DNA from: Cryptomeria japonica
Taxonomy: Eukaryota > Streptophyta > Pinopsida > Cupressales > Cupressaceae
Length of the DNA stretch: 60,000 nucleotides
Reading direction: 5' to 3'
Assembly: GCF_030272615.1 (NCBI RefSeq)
Contig: NC_081410.1
Coordinates: 288,177,957 to 288,237,956 of the forward strand
The position numbers and the translations under genes were made by a program. Position 1 is the stretch's first letter. The number at the start of each line of letters is the position of its first letter. Below, in pieces: positions 13,218 through 23,808 of the stretch. The notes under the pieces were generated by a model. The model saw only the letters and a list, made by a program, of their open reading frames with translations, did not search any database and was not told where the DNA came from.

Positions 13218-15383
13218 GATAAAAGACCAAAACACAAAACACTGAAATCATTCAAAATCATCCGGCCAGATATCTTTGAATTATTTATTTAGCTTGATCA
13301 CCAAGGCCTTCCTCAAATGAGTAGTAGCATCCAGAATCCTAATTTGACTCTCAAAGTAATATATTTATTTACTACATCATCAAAAAAATTTATGTTTTTA
13401 GCAACCTTCTCAACACTCTCTGCTTCAACCAGCAACCTCAAAGAATAAGAAAGTTTTAATTCCATGTCAGCTCTCAGCTCTCCAAATGTTCTCATAAAAT
13501 CATATCGTTATCTCCTTCTCAGAGTTAACTGATCATGCAATTCTCGAGCCTTGTCCCTTTCTTTGTCATAAATATCTATAGACACTTTATAATCTTTAGC
13601 CATTTCGACCAAATGAAACTCAATTTGATCAATTTCATCTTTGAACCTATGTGTGGAAGCAAACCACCTTAAATAGAATTTATACAACTTTTCAACAACT
13701 TGAATAGATTTCCTAAAATTTAATAAATTAATAATTAGCACTTGATGTGCCTTCCTACATCTATATTGTCATCTCACGCACATTTTATTTAAATTAAATC
13801 TTTCCTTAGCATTATTGACATCTTCTCCAAACATTCTCTTTATAAGTAACTCAACAAGCTCCTCTGAAAGACAATCAACAACATCAATAGCAACCAAATC
13901 ATTCTGAACCAAATGCTTCACATATTCCTTCTAATAACATCCTCCTCATAAGATACATAATTGTGATATGAATCTCCAAAAAACTTCACATTGTTGGGCT
14001 TCTTGATAATTTCAAGCATCATGTCCTCTATAAGCTCATCATCATCAGTTTCCTCATCACCTTCTTTCTGCACCACTTCATCTTCCTCACTATAATCAAC
14101 TTTATATTTAATCTTCATCATCACTATCTATAGACACTGGTTCAATATCCTTCTTCTTTGAAACCCTTTTTCCTTTTTTATGAGCCTTAGAATAGGAGGT
14201 AGATGCCTTTGTAGATAACCTTCTAGATTTCTTTACTTTCTTCTCCAACTTCATCATACCGAACCTTCCAATAATTTCTTCCCTAGTTCCAAATCTCTCG
14301 GCATTTTGATCCTTTGACATCTTATGAAGTTTCTTACAAAACCTCATGAACTCATCTTCTGAAACTTTATAAGATAAGGGAGTTACCCTAGAAACTCTAG
14401 GAACCACAACTTCTAAAAAGCAATTATCTTTATCTACCAAAAATACAATGTCATTCTCATACCAATCTAAAACTTTATGAAGAATCTAAATCCTCAAAAC
14501 CAGCACACTTCTAAGCTTCTCAAATAAATTCTTGCACATTTTAGAGCTATCATCCAAATCATCTATGTAACCCTTAATCTAACATCCAACAAATATATCT
14601 CCTCTCTATGCAACATTCTCAACATTGGGAAAAGCACTTAGAAAATAGAAAACTAAATAGACAATCAGATAACCATACTATAATGGATACATATCACTCT
14701 TTCTCATTTTGATATTATCGAACAACTGCTGCCTCAAAATCTCACCCAAATCATATTCAACATTTTCTTTAACCATCTTGTAAGCCACATATACTCTAAT
14801 AGATGCACAAGAACCTTCTATATTCCTATAATAAACTTTGTATGATATCCCCATTCTTGCATACTTAACATCTACATCTCTAATCAAATAAATTCTCAAA
14901 GCCCTTCCATCTGATATTACTCCAATCAACTGATTCACTTCAAAATTCTTTATAGATTTCAACATCAGCACTTCTCTGGTTGTACATAACCTTGTCACAA
15001 CCTGCAACGCTTCCTTTGAAATCAAGTATGGTTTATCAAGAGGGATATATTCATCATGAATTCTACTAAGACCAATTTTAATAAGCTCTTCATCTTCAAA
15101 CATCAAGAAATAATTATAAGTATTCAAACCCTTATGCTATGCTACCAAATTCATTTTTCAACCTCTGTGACCTATCTGCCAAATTACACTACCCAAAAGC
15201 CATAATATTCCCATGATCATACTCTTCTAGAACAACATGAATATATTGAAAAATATCTTGTTTATGAATAACATGATCATCAACACTATAAAAAGGTCCA
15301 ATCAAATCTATATCTGACGGAATCAAAGGTTTCAATTCATACTCAAGTCTGGGTTCATTCTTGATACTTACAATTTTCACCAT
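13188..15383 (-). pseudogene. Conserved unknown ORF2, broken copy
   Basis: Open pieces at 15383-15189, 15127-14678, 14440-14108, 14124-13918, 13741-13508 and 13495-13313 follow one another as parts of one protein interrupted by stops and frameshifts. From the second piece on, they run colinear with the ORF starting at 58607: both carry SR[IV]H[DN] followed by a KP/QP-[YF]-x-I-[ST]-KE block, then a [FY]x[LI]Lx...[FY]F...FP segment, then a Ser/Lys-rich linker (KKGKRVSKKK here). The C-terminal part (13741-13313) is Glu/Lys/Asp-rich and likely helical or coiled coil. It is not a recognisable pol protein. It could be a transposon accessory or env-like ORF; the general layout (helical N-terminal domain, basic linker, coiled-coil tail) resembles families annotated as putative plant transposon proteins. 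No function is assigned. Confidence 0.7.
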
Positions 15384-15534
15384 TTCACCAAATCACTACA
15401 TTGCAATCCCTTTTCACACACTTCCACTTGAATTCCCTCTTTCACCCTCCTTCGCTTTCCAATCATGAATGCACAAATGATTGTAATTTCTGAAATAAAT
15501 ACTCACAAATCAGGTTTCCAAAAAATCTAATACA

Positions 15535-16682
15535 TTGTTTTCCAAACCTCTAATAATTATATCCATACCACAAGATAATCTCAACACCTCTGGAAAAACA
15601 TTGCACACATCTGTCATTATAAGAGGTTTCCTAGCATCAAACCAAGAGGGGTTGAAAGATTTTTTCATTGAAGCTCCCTCTCAGAGCCTATTGTTTGAGT
15701 CAATTACTGGAAGAGGGAATTGCACCCTCAGTGGATATCAAACCACTTTCACTATTCCCTTCACTACCCACAACTTCTTTCCTTTTCCATTAGAGTCTAC
15801 CACCCTCTCCAGGACTAGCATTCTTTCCTCCTACTTATACAAAATTTTGCAATATTCCCAACAACATTATAATTATAACATGTACCAGACCAATCTGTAT
15901 CATACTTTTATTCATTTTTTTTTTGAAATTCCTATTCATCTTGCATTCAACAGTTTTGTGCCCATATCCATTGCAAACATAGAAAAATCCATTGAAAATA
16001 TCTGACACTATTGTTCATATTCATTTTGCTTCTACATTCACTATCCTTGTGATTAAATTTATTGCAATAATGATAGTTTCCATTGAAAGAATAATTCCTT
16101 ATGTGATTTTTGCATTCACTCCTTTTGTGTCCTACTTGATTGCATGAAAAACAATTTCCTTTGAAAGTTAAATACCTAGAAGAAACAAGAGGAGGTCTCT
16201 GGTCCATCATAGACTTCCATAATTTCTGATTAAGAATGAAAACCTTCTTATTCTTAGTAGCATTCTTCACTCCTTTGTCTTTCTCTACATTGATCTTTGA
16301 GCATTCACCAAAATCTCTATTATTTTAAAAATGCAAGTTAGATTCCCATATCTCTTTTCCACCTTTCAAACTTAAGCCATTACTAATCTGATCTTTAGAA
16401 TCTTTGAGTTCTTTTGTCAGATTTGTCACTTATTCTGATTTTGAACATGGTTTGGTGTTCTTGTCAAGCTTTGTTTCACATTCATCAATTTCTTTCTTTT
16501 GTTTGTCCACTAAGCCTCTTAAGAAAGTAATCTTCTCAATTGCCTTTTTGTACTTGTCTCTCCACTCATCTAGATCAGCCAACACAACTCTTAGTTCATC
16601 TTCCATTTCAATGACTTCTTCAACATCATCCTAATGACCTTTGATCTAAAGCATCCATATTATTCATCTTATTTTCAAACAT
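15535..16682 (-). pseudogene. Coiled-coil, multi-zinc-knuckle Gag-like ORF
   Basis: The ATG at 16682 lies about 56 nt past the primer site. After an early frameshift the product is Glu/Lys-rich and predicted coiled coil (16600-16400), then shows CCHC knuckles: CFSCNQVGHKRSEC intact, YHYCNKFNHKDSEC with the first Cys changed to Tyr, FYVCNGYGHKTVEC with the first Cys lost, and CYNYNVVGNIAKFC with the second Cys and the His lost. Zinc knuckles of this spacing bind retroelement RNA in Gag nucleocapsid. No capsid-type (UBN2/DUF4219-like) domain precedes them, which is unusual for copia Gag. Several stops and at least two frameshifts make this a pseudogene. The C-terminal limit is approximate. Confidence 0.72.
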
Positions 16683-16738
16683 AGTGTTCAAAACTTCAGA
16701 TCTACCTCAAGCAGTGAAGATTACTTAAGAGGAATCTC

Positions 16739-16750
16739 GCTTTGAAACCA
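16739..16750 (-). other. Primer-binding site (degenerate Met-tRNA type)
   Basis: On the minus strand TGGTTTCAAAGC lies two bases (AT) inside the 5' LTR. It matches the plant initiator Met-tRNA primer site TGGTATCAGAGC at 10 of 12 positions. The same two-base spacer is seen at 28409-28410 and 56642-56643. Confidence 0.75.
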
Positions 16751-16752
16751 AT

Positions 16753-19024
16753 TGTTGAACACATACCATATGCTGAGGAGGGAGGGGAATCAACATAAAT
16801 TAAATTTTTGGACTGCAAACTTATTTTAACCAATTAATTATAGATATGCACATAAAAATCTTTAAACAAGATCATCAAAAATCCTCCATAGAATAACACC
16901 AATACTTTATATGTAGAAAACACGAACTGGGAAAAACCATAGTGAGTGTTAACTCACAAGATAATCCACTATATAGAAATGTTTATTAAAGAGAGAGTTC
17001 ATTGCTTCAGACTTGTAGACCAAGGCTAACTGCTCATGGCACAAGATACAAAAGATGACTTGCAAACTTGAAGCTAAACTGCAATTGGGCAAGATATAGA
17101 TTTACAACTTTCAAGAAAAGAATTATATCTCGATATGCTGACAGTCACTATTAAAGCACAATCTCTGACCTTACTAAAATATCCAGACCACCAGATCTTT
17201 CAGATTATGACATCTACATTTGTAATACCATAAAATTGGTCACCTAAACCATGGGCCCCTAATTTTGACAACATCACCAAGGTCCTAACCAAATGCAATT
17301 AAATCAACTTTGAGCACACAATTAATTAATTTTTCAATCATCAAATGTCACATGGCAAGTAAATTATTCTATATTAATTAAATATTTGTTTAATTAATTA
17401 AATTATTCCAAGAAAATCATTTTGATCAATTATACTATTTAATTTATTAAATATCCTAGCATATTTAATTAATTAATAAATTTTCCATTTAATCATAAAA
17501 AAAGGAATTAATTTATCACAAAAGAGGAATTAATCACAAAGCAAGAGTTAAATTGAAAATAAAATTAAAGAATTGAATTGAAAGAGAAATAAAACTTGAG
17601 ATATTATTTCTTTCTTCTAAATTGAGAATTTCAAATCAGAAAAATAATTAAAAGGAATTTAATCATTCTCTAAAATTGGAACTCAAAGCTTTTGAGAAAA
17701 GAAGTTCAATTGCATTTAAAAAACTCTTTTCTTGAATAAATCAAAGAATTACCTATTTTTTTCTCAAGTGCATGGAATTAATTGAATTATATCTCTAATG
17801 CAAACTCAAACTTCTTTTTTGAATGCATTTCAATTAAACTATAATTGGAATCCATCTCAAGGTTAACTGAATCTAATTTCTCAATTATTTCAATTATCCT
17901 AAATTGTACTTTTTCTTGATCTCTCTTGTGATTCTCTATAAATTCAGTCTTCATTTCTCATTCAAAACACCCTGGATATTTATTGTTATTATACTGTTTT
18001 TGCTCTAGAGTCATTCAAGATATTGTGCTTGCCTTTTTGAGATTATTACATCTTAGTTTAATTTCTTTTTGCATATTTAGTTCAATTATGATTGCTTGAA
18101 TTCATATAGCTTACTATTCATCCATTTAGCTTAATATCATGCTCATATGGATTAAATCCTTCATCTTGGTGTAGTCTAGTCACTGGTATTGCTTATACAA
18201 ATCTGAGAGCAAGTCTATACATGCATCTTTTAGAAGGCAATTGGTCGATTTGTTATGGTTTTATTATTCATGCTTATATCTATCTAACCATACATGTAAT
18301 GACTTAATTGAAGTGTTGTGTCTTGCAGCTTACAGACTTATTTCACTTTTCACACACACAACATTCACTATCCCTTCTGCATTGTAAAGTTGTTTGACAT
18401 AGTAACTCAGATCACATTGAAATCCTTACATCAACTCGCACATATACATTATCATCCAATTCACTCACCTCTAACACACATCATCTCTTCAACAAATCAT
18501 CATGTACATATATACCAACCTGGAACAAAACATTCTCACCAAGTTGGCCAAAAGATAGATTATAATGTGTACACACATTTCCGACTTAAGATATACAACC
18601 AAATAAAAATATAAAATATGGAACATAAACCAGACTTAAACCAACATCCAATGAGAAACACCAAACCAAAAGAATACATCACGTGGAAATATTGGACCAA
18701 GGAATATACATCTAACTTCGATAATCATATCCCAAAACTTGCACTAAAAGATTCCAAACCAAAATAGGCAATACTCGAACCATGCAGATAAAGTTTCCAA
18801 CTGGCCTCACCATTAATATCAATTGGAATAATGGTCAATGCAACCTGTCTACATTCAATCCACAAAAACCAATTATAACAACCTTTGGTACAAACATAAT
18901 TATGATAATTAGTACAAAAGCATAACTGCAGATACTTCAAGAAAATACTTGACATCAATGACAATAAAACATACATATATAACACTATTTGACATCAATG
19001 ACAATAAAACATACATCTATAACA
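16753..19024 (-). repeat. 5' LTR of the pol-less element, with a nested solo LTR
   Basis: Aligns with the LTR at 11811-12997 from TGTTGAACAC onward, is interrupted at 17221-18360 by another LTR, resumes at 18361 and ends at ATAACA (19024) next to GGAAG. Near its outer end a 41-base segment ending ACATACATCTATAACA is tandemly duplicated (about 18943-19024), while a segment of about 80 bases present in the other LTR is missing. Confidence 0.85.
17221..18360 (+). mobile_element. Solo LTR nested in an LTR
   Basis: 1,140 bp, beginning TGTAATACCAT and ending CACACACACA, flanked by ACATT at 17216-17220 and 18361-18365. Removing it rejoins the interrupted host LTR without a gap when compared with the copy at 12.3 kb, which fixes both ends. 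It contains AT-rich AATTAATTAA stretches and a likely TATA box (TATAAATT at 17937-17944), as in Ty3/gypsy LTRs. There is no internal coding sequence, so it is a solo LTR left by recombination. Which strand carries the U3-R-U5 order is inferred from the TATA box. Confidence 0.85.
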
Positions 19025-19029
19025 GGAAG

Positions 19030-20494
19030 AATGGGAATTGATAGGTGGGAAAGATGTGGGTAGATCTGAAGAATTAAGATTATGATCTTTCTTTATATAA
19101 GTGCTTATTTTCATTATTGGGTGTCTTTTATTTTTGTAAATAGATAGATATACACCAAGGTATGGAAAGACCAAGGTGTAGATAATATCACTTTGCATAG
19201 ACAAACACTTGACAAGCAAGGAATTATTCCATCCATCCTGAGGTGTGAGTTTTTATGGTCAAGGTATGTGCGACAGTTTTAAATCATGATGATCTACCTG
19301 CAAAAAAGTGTTGGATGACCTTTGATCTACACAGGATATAAGTTAATGCTAAATGAACATTCCAACATAGACACTAAGAACATTTTCCCCAAAACTTCAT
19401 TAAAGAATCCTAGAAACACAAAATATGAAAAACCATGCCAAGTCCCATACTTGCTCCTCAAATCACGGGGACATTCTTGAGTAGCGTAGACACATGATAG
19501 TAAAAAGATCAAGGAAAAAAACTCATGGACCAAACGAGTCAACAACCATGTAGATCATATTGCCAAAATAGGTGCTTCGAGTAGGATAAGATTGGAGATG
19601 TTGATGTTTTGATAAGAAGTTGATTGTTGTATTGATAGGATGATGATCAATAAGAATCCTATTCTAGGACTGATATGTCCATAAAGGTTGATGGTGTGAT
19701 CAAGATTTTTGATAAAGTCGATTAGGCAATTGATTGGTTTAGGCTATAGGATAATTTGACAGTTTGTCTTTGATAAAGATGTTGAAATGGATTTCTTGTT
19801 TGAGCTTGAAATATCATTGTCATTAAAAAAGGACAATATATTGTGGATTGTGGTATTGACAATGGAGATGGTGCAAGTGCAGAATTATTATGATAGGTGA
19901 ATAGTTATCGTGGCTTGTCATACAAAAATTGCATGACCAAGGATAGTAGAACTTCTCATGTATTGTAATTCTCAAAAATATCATCCAGAACAATAGGTCA
20001 AGGAGGTGCCCCCAGTTAGGAATATAGCCATTGTGTGCTAGCATAAGGGGAAAGAACAACTTTTATTTATAAGGATATGACACAAAGACACTAAACATTG
20101 ACAATCATCAGGCCATAGTAGGTGTGGAAAAGGGATATTATTATGAATGAAGGGGGAAATTCATTATGAATAAAGATTGAGGATTTATTATGGAAGACCA
20201 GATAGAGTTATGATAGATTAAGAAGTCTAACTTATTACGTGTGGCACTTGTTTGCCAAGTTTTCACCATGATACTTGCCAAAGGCCCCATTGAAGTGGTT
20301 TTCACTAGAGGCCGAATTTGTTTTCTTAATTTTTTTATTTTTCAATTGTTTTGTCATACAAGACACCTATTTGCTAGGTTTTCATCAAGGTGGTGATTTT
20401 TTTTCTTTGTCATATTTTTGTATTTTCTTTTTTTTGAACATTTTTTGATTTTTTTATATTTTTTGATAGGATATTATGAGGATCACGTGTAAAG
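19030..20494. other. No gene recognised; probable gypsy 3' flank
   Basis: 19030-20150 shows nothing identifiable. 20160-20490 is T-rich (many T runs) and directly follows, on the minus strand, the end of the gypsy integrase, so it is probably that element's 3' untranslated region. I could not place an LTR boundary. Confidence 0.35.
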
Positions 20495-21169
20495 ATTTTT
20501 GAGATGCAAACTATTGAGTGGCTCTTCAAGTGACTCTCCTTTAGGTGTGGCAATCTAGTATGCACCAAATCCATAAAATTCTATGATGATATAGGGACCT
20601 AGCCAGTTAGGTTCAAACTTTCATATCTTCTCTCTTTCTTGTTGATTCTTAGTCCTCACTTAAGACTAGGTCTCCAATCTCAAACTTGCAAACTCTAACT
20701 CTCTTGTTGTAGTTGTGACAAATATGATTCTCATAAGCTTAAAGATGGTTAATATTTTCTAGCATCTCTCATCAAGCAACTCTAGCTCATGTAGTCTGGA
20801 AACTCTGTATTCTTCATCATTAATGAATCATTACAAGGATACTATCAAAGATGGTAACTCAACATGTATAGTAAGGATGTCTTTTGATCCATAAACAAGG
20901 GTGTAGGGAGTGGTACTTGTAGGATTGTGAATTCTAGTTCCATAAGTCCATAAGGCATGATTAAGTTGGAGATGCCAGTCACAACTAGCTTCATTAAGTA
21001 TCTTTAGGATAATTTTCTTAGATTCCTCAACTTAGCTATTATTCCAAGGGTTATAGGGAGTGAAAAAGTGATGTTGGATATGAAATTTATTGCAAAGCTC
21101 ACGAACAATTTGATTTTTGAAAGGGTGGCCATTATTCATGACAATGGATGAAGGGACACCATAAGTGCC
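20495..21169 (-). pseudogene. Ty3/gypsy integrase, C-terminal half
   Basis: The minus-strand frame at 21169-21032 reads TYGVPSSIVMNNGHPF, then HHFFTPYNPW. This is the gypsy integrase core around the second catalytic Asp (usually TDNG.PF, here NNG, so the catalytic Asp is lost) and the TPY.P block. After a stop it continues with LWTYGTRIHNPTSTTPYTLVYG (positions 20960-20890 approximately) and a KRVRVCKFEIGDLVL segment near 20700-20650, then a short basic tail ending near 20495. It integrates retroelement cDNA in intact relatives. The protein is cut at 21169 by a plus-strand LINE; the N-terminal half is at 25396-25810. Several stops make it a dead copy. Confidence 0.8.
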
Positions 21170-22988
21170 TATGATCAGGTCGATTGGGACTTCCTCATCT
21201 GGGTTTTGGCAGTGTTTGGTTGTGCCATTGGTAATTGGCCAGCTATATATTTGGGCTTGCCTCTTTGCTCCAAGGTACCAGATTCCTTTTGGTTGTCTAT
21301 GATTGATAATTTTCATAAAAATTTGGTTGCTTGGAAGGTGGCTCTTCTCAGTCAAGCTAGAAAAATTCAACTCCTTAAGGCTACCCTCCAAAATCTCCCA
21401 GTTTATGCTCTTAGTCTATTCAAAATTCCAATTAAATTTGTTGAGTCCATTGAGAAGATTCAAAAGTAATTTATTTGGTTAGGAGTGGAAGAGAGAAAGA
21501 GATCACCTCTTGTGGCTTGGGAATCTATCTGTAAACCCAAAACAATTGGAGGGCTTGGGCTGAGAAATCTTCTAGATTTTAATAAAGCCCTTCTAGAAAA
21601 ACAAATCTGGATAATTTTTAATACAAAGGGTGAATGGAATGTTATTTGGAAGAGTAATTATTTACATCATATTAATTATTTGTGGGAATTACTTGAATAT
21701 CAAGAAATACCTATGGGATCTACCCTTTGGAATAATGTTATTAGAGTTAAGCACATAATTGGTTCTAGGGTTTGCTAGAAGATTAAATTTTGGGAGGATA
21801 GTTGGATATGCCATTAACCGTTATGTAATACTCCAATCTTCAACAAGTTTATGTTGGAATCCAAAGTTAGATTTTGTATATGGGTGACTAACTATTACGT
21901 TGAATAAAAATAGGTGAACCTTCTCAACATTATCTTTGACATGCTCCCTCTTCAAATATCTTTGAATTCATGTATTTTGAATCCAGAAGAGGATGATCAA
22001 TTGGTCTAGAGGAAATCATCCTTGGGTGATTTCTTGGTTGCTTCATATATTACTGTTTAGAGGATTTTGAATCTACATCTCACTTTTTTCTTCACTATGC
22101 ATATTCCCATGAAGGTGGGGTTCAATTCTTTAGAAATGGAACATGGCTTGGGTCACTTCATTTTTTGTGGTGGATTTTCTTGATCAATGGATTGTTTTGT
22201 CCTCTAATCAAGCCTTGCATCTTTTGTGGTCCCTAACCTTCCTCACTTGATGTGGGGAATATGGAAAGAATGAAACAATAGAATCTTCAAGGATGTTGTT
22301 TCCAGTAAAATAATTACGGCTATTAAGGAAAACTTTCAGCAAGCTAGAGAAAAATACACAGACAAGGCAAATCAAATTTGCTCTCAATTTGATTCATGCG
22401 TTGCATCCAATTGGAAAATCAATGTGGATATCCCTATTTCCTTTATACCAATCAAAACATCTAGGGATAATGTTCATTTGAATCTTCCTCCCTCTGGCTG
22501 GGTGAAAGTCAACTTCGACGAGGCAGCTAAGGGAAATCTCGGGTTGACAGGGTACATGGGAGTGGTCAAAGATGATAATGGAAGGCTTATTTCAATGGTG
22601 GCACTCCCCTCGAGATGTTAGACTAACCACATGGCTAAAGTATATATAGACTTCCATGGCTTGAGAATGGATAAACTCATTGATGCTAAGATGGTTTGGT
22701 TAGAGGGTGACTCTAGTAACATAATCCAATGTTTAAAGGGCCACCAAAAAACATTTTGGACTATTGAAAAATGGAAAAAAAAAACCCTTGGATATCCTAA
22801 GTACCTTTCAAAAATTTCATATAATGCATTCCTATCGTGAAGCAAATGGGCTTGTGGATTATTTTGCTAATGAGTCTGAGCTAATAGTGAAATAATATGG
22901 CACCTAGGTGATCATGTACCTGTAGATGTAAATGCCCTGTTGAGATATGATTTATCTCAAGCAAAAAGAACCATCCCATCTATTAAAT
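21170..22988 (+). pseudogene. LINE ORF2 remnant (RT and RNase H)
   Basis: YDQVDWDFL of RT motif A is followed directly by NWPAIYLGLPLCSK, the block that normally lies about 130 residues later; the FADD region has been deleted. The thumb region follows (LSQARKIQLLKATLQNLPVY, then SPLVAWESICKPKTIGGLGL). After a decayed stretch, RNase H appears: GWVKVNFDEAAKGNLG (22500-22545; the usual NFDG is NFDE), LEGDSSNIIQCL (22702-22737), and a final SQAKRTIPSIK near 22985. The acidic residue of the NxAE motif is Lys here (NHMAKV). Intact LINE ORF2 copies the element RNA at the insertion site. Stops and the deletion rule out activity. Confidence 0.82.
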
Positions 22989-23417
22989 AATGATGACATA
23001 TCCTAAGATGGTGTTCATTTCTATTATTGTAACGAGAGTTATTAATTTGTGGATAATTTAAAAAAAAATTGTCATAGTGCTCTGCATGATCTATGTGTGC
23101 TCTCTAATACTTTTTTGGTATATTTTCATTCTGCACATTGCTCTCTCCATGATTTTTGTATCTATGGGTGGAGATAGTGAAGGGTTAAACCTCTAGACTA
23201 CAAGGAATTTAGAAAAGATGTCACAATATGGAGAATTCTAAAATGGGGGGGTCTCACTCCTTTCATTGTGAAGCTACATGAGTTTGATGCCAATGTCACC
23301 AGGAAATTTGCCAAGGGTTTGAAGGAAGGGCACATTCAATTGTTTGGCAGGTATTTCGAGATTGAACACAACTTTTAGTTGCTTTACATGTAATTACAAA
23401 AGTGCAAGTAATGTGTA

Positions 23418-23512
23418 ACTTGCGTTTTACAAAGTTATTTTAAAATCATTATTTTCTTTAATAACTAACTAAGACTTGCGTTATACAAAGTTATTTTAAA
23501 ATCATTGTTTTC
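23418..23512. repeat. Direct repeat pair of about 38 bp
   Basis: ACTTGCGTT[T/A]TACAAAG...CATT[A/G]TTTTC occurs at about 23418-23456 and again at about 23474-23512, separated by TTTAATAACTAACTAAG. The phrase AATAACTAACTAAGACTT recurs twice more in the palindrome centre (23630-23664). The pattern suggests template switching. Confidence 0.85.
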
Positions 23513-23808
23513 CAAAAAGATAAAGATTACAATAGACCCCTCAAGTATTTATAGAAGAGGAGCCTTGAGAAAAAGGTGGGAGGATCCTAACTAACTTGAG
23601 AGATTCTCTCAACCACCAAGACTTATTCAATAACTAACTAAGACTTCAATAACTAACTAAGACTTATTCCAACTACAGTTTGTAGTTATTGAATAAGTCT
23701 TGGTGGTTGAGAGAATCTCTCAAGTTAGTTAGGATCCTCCCACATTTTTCTCAAGGCTCCTCTTCTATAAATACTTGAGGGGTCTATTGTAATCTTTATC
23801 TTTTTGGA
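23511..23808. repeat. Long near-perfect palindrome (127-bp arms)
   Basis: Arms 23511-23637 and 23682-23808 are reverse complements with one mismatch seen by eye; the spacer is 44 bases. The right arm continues into an LTR-like promoter: TATAAATA at 23765-23772, then GAGGGGTCTATTGTAATC. The arms therefore look like two copies of a promoter-proximal LTR segment, head to head. The insertion (about 23385-23985) interrupts the LINE-linked ORF. Confidence 0.92.

Larger units (their letters stand above)
11811..19024 (-). mobile_element. Complete pol-less copia-type LTR retrotransposon
   Basis: The element is bounded by two related LTRs (11811-12997 and 16753-19024) and flanked on both sides by GGAAG (11806-11810 and 19025-19029), the 5-bp target duplication expected of an LTR element. 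On the minus strand the order is 5' LTR, a Met-tRNA-type primer site, a coiled-coil zinc-knuckle ORF, a second unknown ORF, repeated polypurine tracts, and 3' LTR. The interior is only about 3.75 kb and shows no protease, integrase, reverse transcriptase or RNase H, so it is non-autonomous. In a 185-base stretch the LTRs differ at about 18 positions, so it is old. Repeated GGGGGA-type tracts before the 3' LTR, the Met-tRNA site and the coiled coil recall Sireviruses (Ty1/copia); that placement is inference. Confidence 0.85.
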
